A stretch of DNA of 15,484 nt from positions 1 through 15,484 of the forward strand of contig SUUD01000022.1 in the NCBI GenBank assembly GCA_015062715.1, read 5' to 3'. Made by a program: the position numbers and the translations under genes. The notes under the pieces are model-generated. The model did not search any database. It was not told the DNA's origin and worked only from the letters and a program-made list of their open reading frames with translations. The stretch comes from Olsenella sp. GTDB lineage: Bacteria; Actinomycetota; Coriobacteriia; Coriobacteriales; Atopobiaceae. Positions 13,991 to 15,484 of this stretch are shown piece by piece (position 1 is the stretch's first letter; every line of letters starts with the position of its first letter).

Positions 13991-15484
13991 TTAGCAGTCG
14001 CCGGGGCGGCGGTCGAGTTGGGCGAGGACGTAGGGCAAGATGCCGCCCGCGCGCATGAACTCGGCCTCCATGGGTGTGTCGATGCGCACGCGGACGTCAA
14101 ACGAGAGCGCCGAGCCGTCCGGGCGGGTCGCGCGCACCGTCGTGAGCGGCGACTCGGGAAGCCCCTGCGAGAGGTCGACGGGAGCGATGTCGAACGACTC
14201 GTCACCGGCGAGCCCGAGCGCCGCGGCCCCCTCGCCCGGGAGGAACTCGAGCGGCAGGACCCCCATCTGGACCAGGTTCGAGCGGTGGATCCGCTCAAAG
14301 CTCTCGGCGATAACGGCGCGCACGCCCAGGAGCAGCGGCCCCTTGCCGGCCCAGTCGCGGCTCGAGCCCGAGCCGTACATCTTGCCGGCGACGACGACGA
14401 GCGAGGTCGCACACGCACGCGCCGACTCGGCCGCGTCGAAGATGGCCATGACCTCGCCGGTCGCCACGTCGCGGGTCCAGCCCCCAGCCCTGCCGTCCGC
14501 GAGCGCGTTCTGCAGGCGCACGTTGGCGAAGGCGCCCCGCGCCATGACCTCGTGGTTGCCGCGGCGCGAGCCATAGGTGTTGAAGTCCTCCGGGGAGACG
14601 CCGCGCTGCGTGAGGTAGCGAGCGGCCGGGGAGTCCTTGGCGATCGAGCCGGCGGGAGAGATGTGGTCGGTGGTGACGAAGTCGCCGAGCAGCGCGAGCG
14701 CGCGGGCTCCGTCCACACGCATGACGTCCCGGGACTCCGCGATGTCGAAGTACGGAGCGCGGCGGATGTAGGTCGAGTCCGGGTCCCAGGCAAACGTCGC
14801 GGAGTCCGTGTCGGGCACCTCGATCTGGCGCCAGGCCACCGACCCCTCGAACAGGCTCGCCATGCCCTCCTGGTAGACCGACGGGTTGAGGGCCGCCGCC
14901 AGCTCGCGCTCCACCTGCTCGGAGGTGGGCATGAGCTCGGAGAGGTACACCGGCTCGCCCTGCGCGTCCTGGCAGATGGGGTCGCGGGTGAGGTCGATGC
15001 GCACCGTGCCGGCGAGGGCGTAGGCGAGCACGAGCGCCGGCTGCGCGAGGTAGTTCTGGGCGACGTCGGGGCTGATCCTGCCGTCGAAGTTGCGGTTACC
15101 CGACAGCACCGAGGCCAGGTCGAAGTCGCGCGAGGCCTCCTTGAGCTGGGCGTCCACCTCGCCGGAGTTCCCGATGCAGCTCATGCAGCCGAAACCGCAG
15201 GTGTAGAAGCCGATCTGCTCCAGGCTCGCGGAGAGGCCGGCACGGTCGAGCAGAAGCGACGCCGCACGGCTGCCGGGCGCGAGCACGCACTTGACCCACG
15301 GCTTGGCGCGCAGGCCGCGCTCGGCCGCCGCGCGCGCGAGCAGTCCGGCGGCCACCATCATGGCGGGGTCGGTCGCGGTCGTGCAGCTGGTGATGGCGGC
15401 GATTGCGATGGCGCCGTGGGAGAGGGCGTGCGTGACGTCCCCGTAGGTGGCCTCGAAGGTCGCGTCGAGGTCACGGCCGGCCGT
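13991..15484 (-). CDS. acnA: Aconitate hydratase (AcnA type), C-terminal part (5' end cut by window)
   Basis: The frame is open to the window edge, giving the last 497 residues of a protein family usually near 890. Aconitase interconverts citrate and isocitrate with a [4Fe-4S] cluster. The three cluster cysteines are visible at residues 34 (AITSC), 100 and 103 (GFGCMSCIGNSG) of the visible part. The swivel domain is typical: FVTTDHISPAGSI, YGSRRGNHEVMARGAFANVR, GSGSSRDWAGKGPLLLGVRA, VIAESFERIHRSNLVQMGVL. The usual SCTN signature reads SCTT here. Residues about 104-250 (NSGEVDAQL, SGNRNFDGRISPDVAQNYLA, LVLAYALAGTVRIDL) also fit AcnA/IRP-type enzymes. No promoter is visible because the gene start is outside. 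The enzyme is likely used for glutamate synthesis in an incomplete TCA pathway, which is inference. Confidence 0.93.
   Translation of the reverse strand, partial: TAGRDLDATFEATYGDVTHALSHGAIAIAAITSCTTATDPAMMVAAGLLARAAAERGLRAKPWVKCVLAPGSRAASLLLDRAGLSASLEQIGFYTCGFGCMSCIGNSGEVDAQLKEASRDFDLASVLSGNRNFDGRISPDVAQNYLAQPALVLAYALAGTVRIDLTRDPICQDAQGEPVYLSELMPTSEQVERELAAALNPSVYQEGMASLFEGSVAWRQIEVPDTDSATFAWDPDSTYIRRAPYFDIAESRDVMRVDGARALALLGDFVTTDHISPAGSIAKDSPAARYLTQRGVSPEDFNTYGSRRGNHEVMARGAFANVRLQNALADGRAGGWTRDVATGEVMAIFDAAESARACATSLVVVAGKMYGSGSSRDWAGKGPLLLGVRAVIAESFERIHRSNLVQMGVLPLEFLPGEGAAALGLAGDESFDIAPVDLSQGLPESPLTTVRATRPDGSALSFDVRVRIDTPMEAEFMRAGGILPYVLAQLDRRPGDC

Noticed and set aside
1..15484. Mobile element, prophage, CRISPR array, defence system or horizontally acquired island
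   Set aside because: No transposase, integrase, repeats with spacers, tRNA-linked ends or composition shift was seen; all genes are co-directional core genes.

Overview
The window is a gene-dense, high-GC stretch in which every supported gene lies on the minus strand. Transcription therefore runs from the high coordinates to the low ones. Base composition, gene order and protein character suggest an actinobacterium of the class Coriobacteriia (Olsenella/Atopobium-like). That placement is an inference from gene content, not from a marker gene. There are no RNA genes, insertion sequences, CRISPR arrays, prophage genes or integration sites that I can support. This is core chromosome, not an accessory island.

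Layout in transcription order: (1) the C-terminal half of an AcnA-type aconitase, cut by the window edge. (2) A bitopic zinc-ribbon membrane protein of unknown function. (3) A promoter-like extended -10 element, followed by a cytoplasmic cyclophilin and a bitopic TPR protein. (4) The elongasome block mreB-mreC-mreD-mrdA(PBP2)-rodA, which directs lateral-wall peptidoglycan synthesis. (5) Three tightly coupled genes with 4-base overlaps: a DUF697-type protein, a TIGR03960-type radical SAM protein and its TIGR03936/DUF2344 partner. (6) A short regulatory gap with a weak terminator-like hairpin and a good sigma70-type promoter. (7) rplU (L21), rpmA (L27) and the 5' two-fifths or so of obgE, cut by the other window edge.

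The order of blocks 4 to 7 resembles the cell-shape/ribosome neighbourhood known from many Gram-positive bacteria. Two usual members are missing: rng (RNase G/E) between the DUF2344 gene and rplU, and prp (the L27-processing protease) between rplU and rpmA. The absence of prp agrees with an L27 that begins directly with MAHKK and has no cleavable extension.

I did not find an obviously new system. The most worthwhile unknowns are the TPR membrane protein next to mreB, the DUF697-radical SAM-DUF2344 module coupled to rodA, the zinc-ribbon membrane protein, a cluster of three GCACGTGC octamers around the rpmA-obgE junction, and an altered aconitase signature.
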